Positions 62,580 to 64,000 of a stretch of DNA of 64,000 nt are shown here, piece by piece (position 1 is the first letter of the stretch; the number at the start of each line of letters is the position of its first letter). The stretch comes from CBINFS01 sp966250015 (GTDB lineage Bacteria; Bacteroidota; Rhodothermia; Rhodothermales; DASSAV01). The stretch is taken from positions 27,018 through 91,017 of the forward strand of contig CBINFS010000013.1 of NCBI GenBank assembly GCA_966250015.1, in the 5' to 3' direction. The notes below the pieces were generated by a model. The model ran no database searches, was not told the DNA's origin, and worked only from the letters and a program-made list of their open reading frames with translations. A program made the translations under genes and the position numbers.

Positions 62580-62939
62580 GTAATCTCCAGGCCTTCCGTA
62601 TTCCACGGCCGTGTCGTGCAGCATCCTATCTTGAAGTTTTCATATTCACACCCTGTTTTTTTATTTGGCTCCATTTCTCCTTACAGAATAACCACTTGTG
62701 AAAAACCTGATACCAAGTGGTATAGGGTTTGTGGATCCACTCGCGCGACGGTTGGCGTTTCTTGTACCTCGTGCTACCAATCATGAACGGCAACAGGTGC
62801 ACCCCGTGATTGATTGCGAGGAGGCAGTACCGTACGAAGTAAACGATTCCGGCCGTTTTTCTGGCATTTTCGGTTGTTATTGGTCTCACAACCAAGGCCA
62901 GATTGTCCACCCCTCAACTATCACACAGGAGAAGGATCG
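62580..62939. other. Intergenic region before the partial secreted protein
   Basis: About 360 bp with no supported gene. It has a short dyad ATACCA-AG-TGGTAT (62710-62723) and ends with AGGAGAAGG, a strong ribosome site for the next gene. Confidence 0.5.
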
Positions 62940-64000
62940 ATGAGAAGATGGATATTTCAGAGTGTGGCAGCCTTGTGTCTATTCCTTGCAGTTCCCACCC
63001 ATGCGCAAGACGTTCCCATCCAGTTCACGTTGCCGGAAGCAGGGTACGTAACCATCGTAATTGATTCGGCCGATGGTTCGCGCATACGGAATCTCATTCA
63101 GAACACGTACTATCCGGCGGGGACCCACACCATAAACTGGGATCGCACAAACGAAGGAAGAGCGGTCTACAATTCGGATGGCAGTTACGACATTAAGCGG
63201 TCAACGCTAAACTCGGGCAGCTATCAGGTCCGTGCGCTTTATCACAAGGGGATCGATCTGCTTTACGAGTTCTCCGTGCAGAGCCCGGGCGATCCAGCCT
63301 GGCTCTCTACCGACCGGAAAGGGGGATGGCTGGGTGATCATACGCCACCGATCGACGTACTGACGCTCCCCGGAGGGAAGTACAGCGGAAACGTTCGTGT
63401 CGTCCAGGTGGTGGCCCCAATCGCGGAAACGAGCCAGGGATTTGCGTACCTGGACGAAAACGGCCGGAAAATCATTGGGTACGACCACATCAACAACAAT
63501 CACGACTTTCCGTCGGCATCGACACGCGACGTCGGCCCTAATCGTAACCCGGAGTACCTCTCGTGGCATGCCGTGCATCGCGCAGGAGCTGTCAAGCTCG
63601 TCTACGCGATGTCTAAAAACGGGAAGGTCAGCACGAACCAGTTCTCGACCGGCATTCGCACCGAGGCCATCCACGGCATCGCCGCGTACAACAATCTGAT
63701 TGCGATCAGCTATGACGGCGGGATTGTTTTCATCGACGGGAAAGGCGCGGAGAGTAAGAATTACCGCATCATCCGAAATCTTCAGATGCCCAACGTACGG
63801 GGTATTGCCACCGACGGGCCGAATCTTTACGTGGTCGAAGGAAAAACGGTTCGGCGGTACAAGGTTGACTTTTCGAAAGGCACCCTCAGCTCCGCGCAGA
63901 CGATCGTATCCGGCTTGAGCGATCCTCAACGAGTCAAGCTTATCAACGGTGAGCTGTACGTTTCGGATCACGGGAAGAGCCATCAGGTGAAGGTCTTCAA
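62940..64000 (+). CDS. Giant secreted propeller-like protein, N-terminal part (runs off right edge)
   Basis: 353 codons visible from ATG 62940, with AGGAGAAGG just upstream and a signal peptide ending THAQ at about 23. It is collinear with the N-terminal 355 residues of the protein at 35058: both have QFTLPEAGYVTIVIDSADG-type FlgD-like start, RNLIQNTYxxAGxHTIxWD, YEFSVQSPGDPAW, YLSWHAVHR, STGIRTEAIHGIAA and the last 55 nt are identical. So it is a diverged paralogue with patches kept the same. Its C-terminal domains lie outside the window, so a T9SS tail cannot be judged. Function unknown; secreted and probably polysaccharide- or surface-related by context. Confidence 0.85.
   Translation, partial: MRRWIFQSVAALCLFLAVPTHAQDVPIQFTLPEAGYVTIVIDSADGSRIRNLIQNTYYPAGTHTINWDRTNEGRAVYNSDGSYDIKRSTLNSGSYQVRALYHKGIDLLYEFSVQSPGDPAWLSTDRKGGWLGDHTPPIDVLTLPGGKYSGNVRVVQVVAPIAETSQGFAYLDENGRKIIGYDHINNNHDFPSASTRDVGPNRNPEYLSWHAVHRAGAVKLVYAMSKNGKVSTNQFSTGIRTEAIHGIAAYNNLIAISYDGGIVFIDGKGAESKNYRIIRNLQMPNVRGIATDGPNLYVVEGKTVRRYKVDFSKGTLSSAQTIVSGLSDPQRVKLINGELYVSDHGKSHQVKVF
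63946..64000 (+). repeat. Identical patch shared with the paralogue at 36067-36121
   Basis: 55 nt identical to 36067-36121 right up to the window edge, so the shared stretch may continue beyond it. Confidence 0.85.

Overview
The window looks like an exopolysaccharide/cell-surface locus from a bacterium of the FCB group, most likely a marine Rhodothermota- or Balneolota-type organism. The grounds are secreted proteins ending in YPNPFNP-type type IX secretion (T9SS) sorting domains, many DNRLRE/tandem Ig-like surface modules, a TonB-dependent receptor with a carboxypeptidase-regulatory-like domain, and alginate-lyase-family enzymes. This placement is inferred from gene content only. No rRNA, tRNA, CRISPR array, insertion sequence or phage gene was seen.

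Layout. 1-2.4 kb (minus strand): the start of a TonB-dependent receptor and a UDP-glucuronate decarboxylase. 3.15-5.83 kb: a secreted DNRLRE/cadherin-like T9SS protein. 6.3-17.1 kb (plus strand): the assembly core, with a WbaZ-like GT4, the WbaP initiating transferase, a Wzc-type tyrosine autokinase, a small SLBB-like protein, an MsbA/PglK-type ABC exporter, an exostosin-like GT, a GT2 and a sulfotransferase. 17.1-22.1 kb (minus strand): a 1669-residue mosaic protein with four DNRLRE domains, an SGNH/sialate-esterase-like domain, dockerin and cohesin-like segments and a T9SS tail; it contains an almost perfect 813-bp tandem duplication. 22.5-34.85 kb (plus strand): a dense operon of six GT-B glycosyltransferases, four sulfotransferases and a Wzy-like polymerase. 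35.06-39.1 kb: a giant secreted propeller-like protein whose paralogue begins at 62.94 kb and runs off the right edge.

39.4-44.3 kb: a GT2, an MBOAT O-acyltransferase with an SGNH-like partner, and a GT8-like transferase. 45.1-51.0 kb: two paralogous secreted alginate-lyase-family proteins that share an almost identical T9SS tail at DNA level. 51.4-58.1 kb: a GT2, then CDP-glucose synthesis (rfbF, rfbG), an RmlC-like epimerase, an SDR enzyme, a UDP-galactopyranose-mutase-like flavoprotein and a polysaccharide deacetylase. 58.1-60.5 kb (minus strand): a GT2 and a GT4. 61.2-62.5 kb: a sugar C-methyltransferase.

How it fits together (inference). WbaP loads the first sugar on undecaprenyl phosphate. 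About fourteen glycosyltransferases extend the unit with sugars that include UDP-xylose and probably a CDP-linked, perhaps C-methyl-branched, deoxysugar. Five sulfotransferases add sulfate, and the MBOAT/SGNH pair and the deacetylase adjust acyl groups. An ABC exporter would flip the unit, the Wzy-like protein polymerise it, and the Wzc-type kinase control chain length. T9SS-secreted lyases, an esterase and DNRLRE-bearing adhesins would bind or trim the product outside the cell. The main candidate for something undescribed is this sulfated-polysaccharide factory together with its own binding and cutting secretome.
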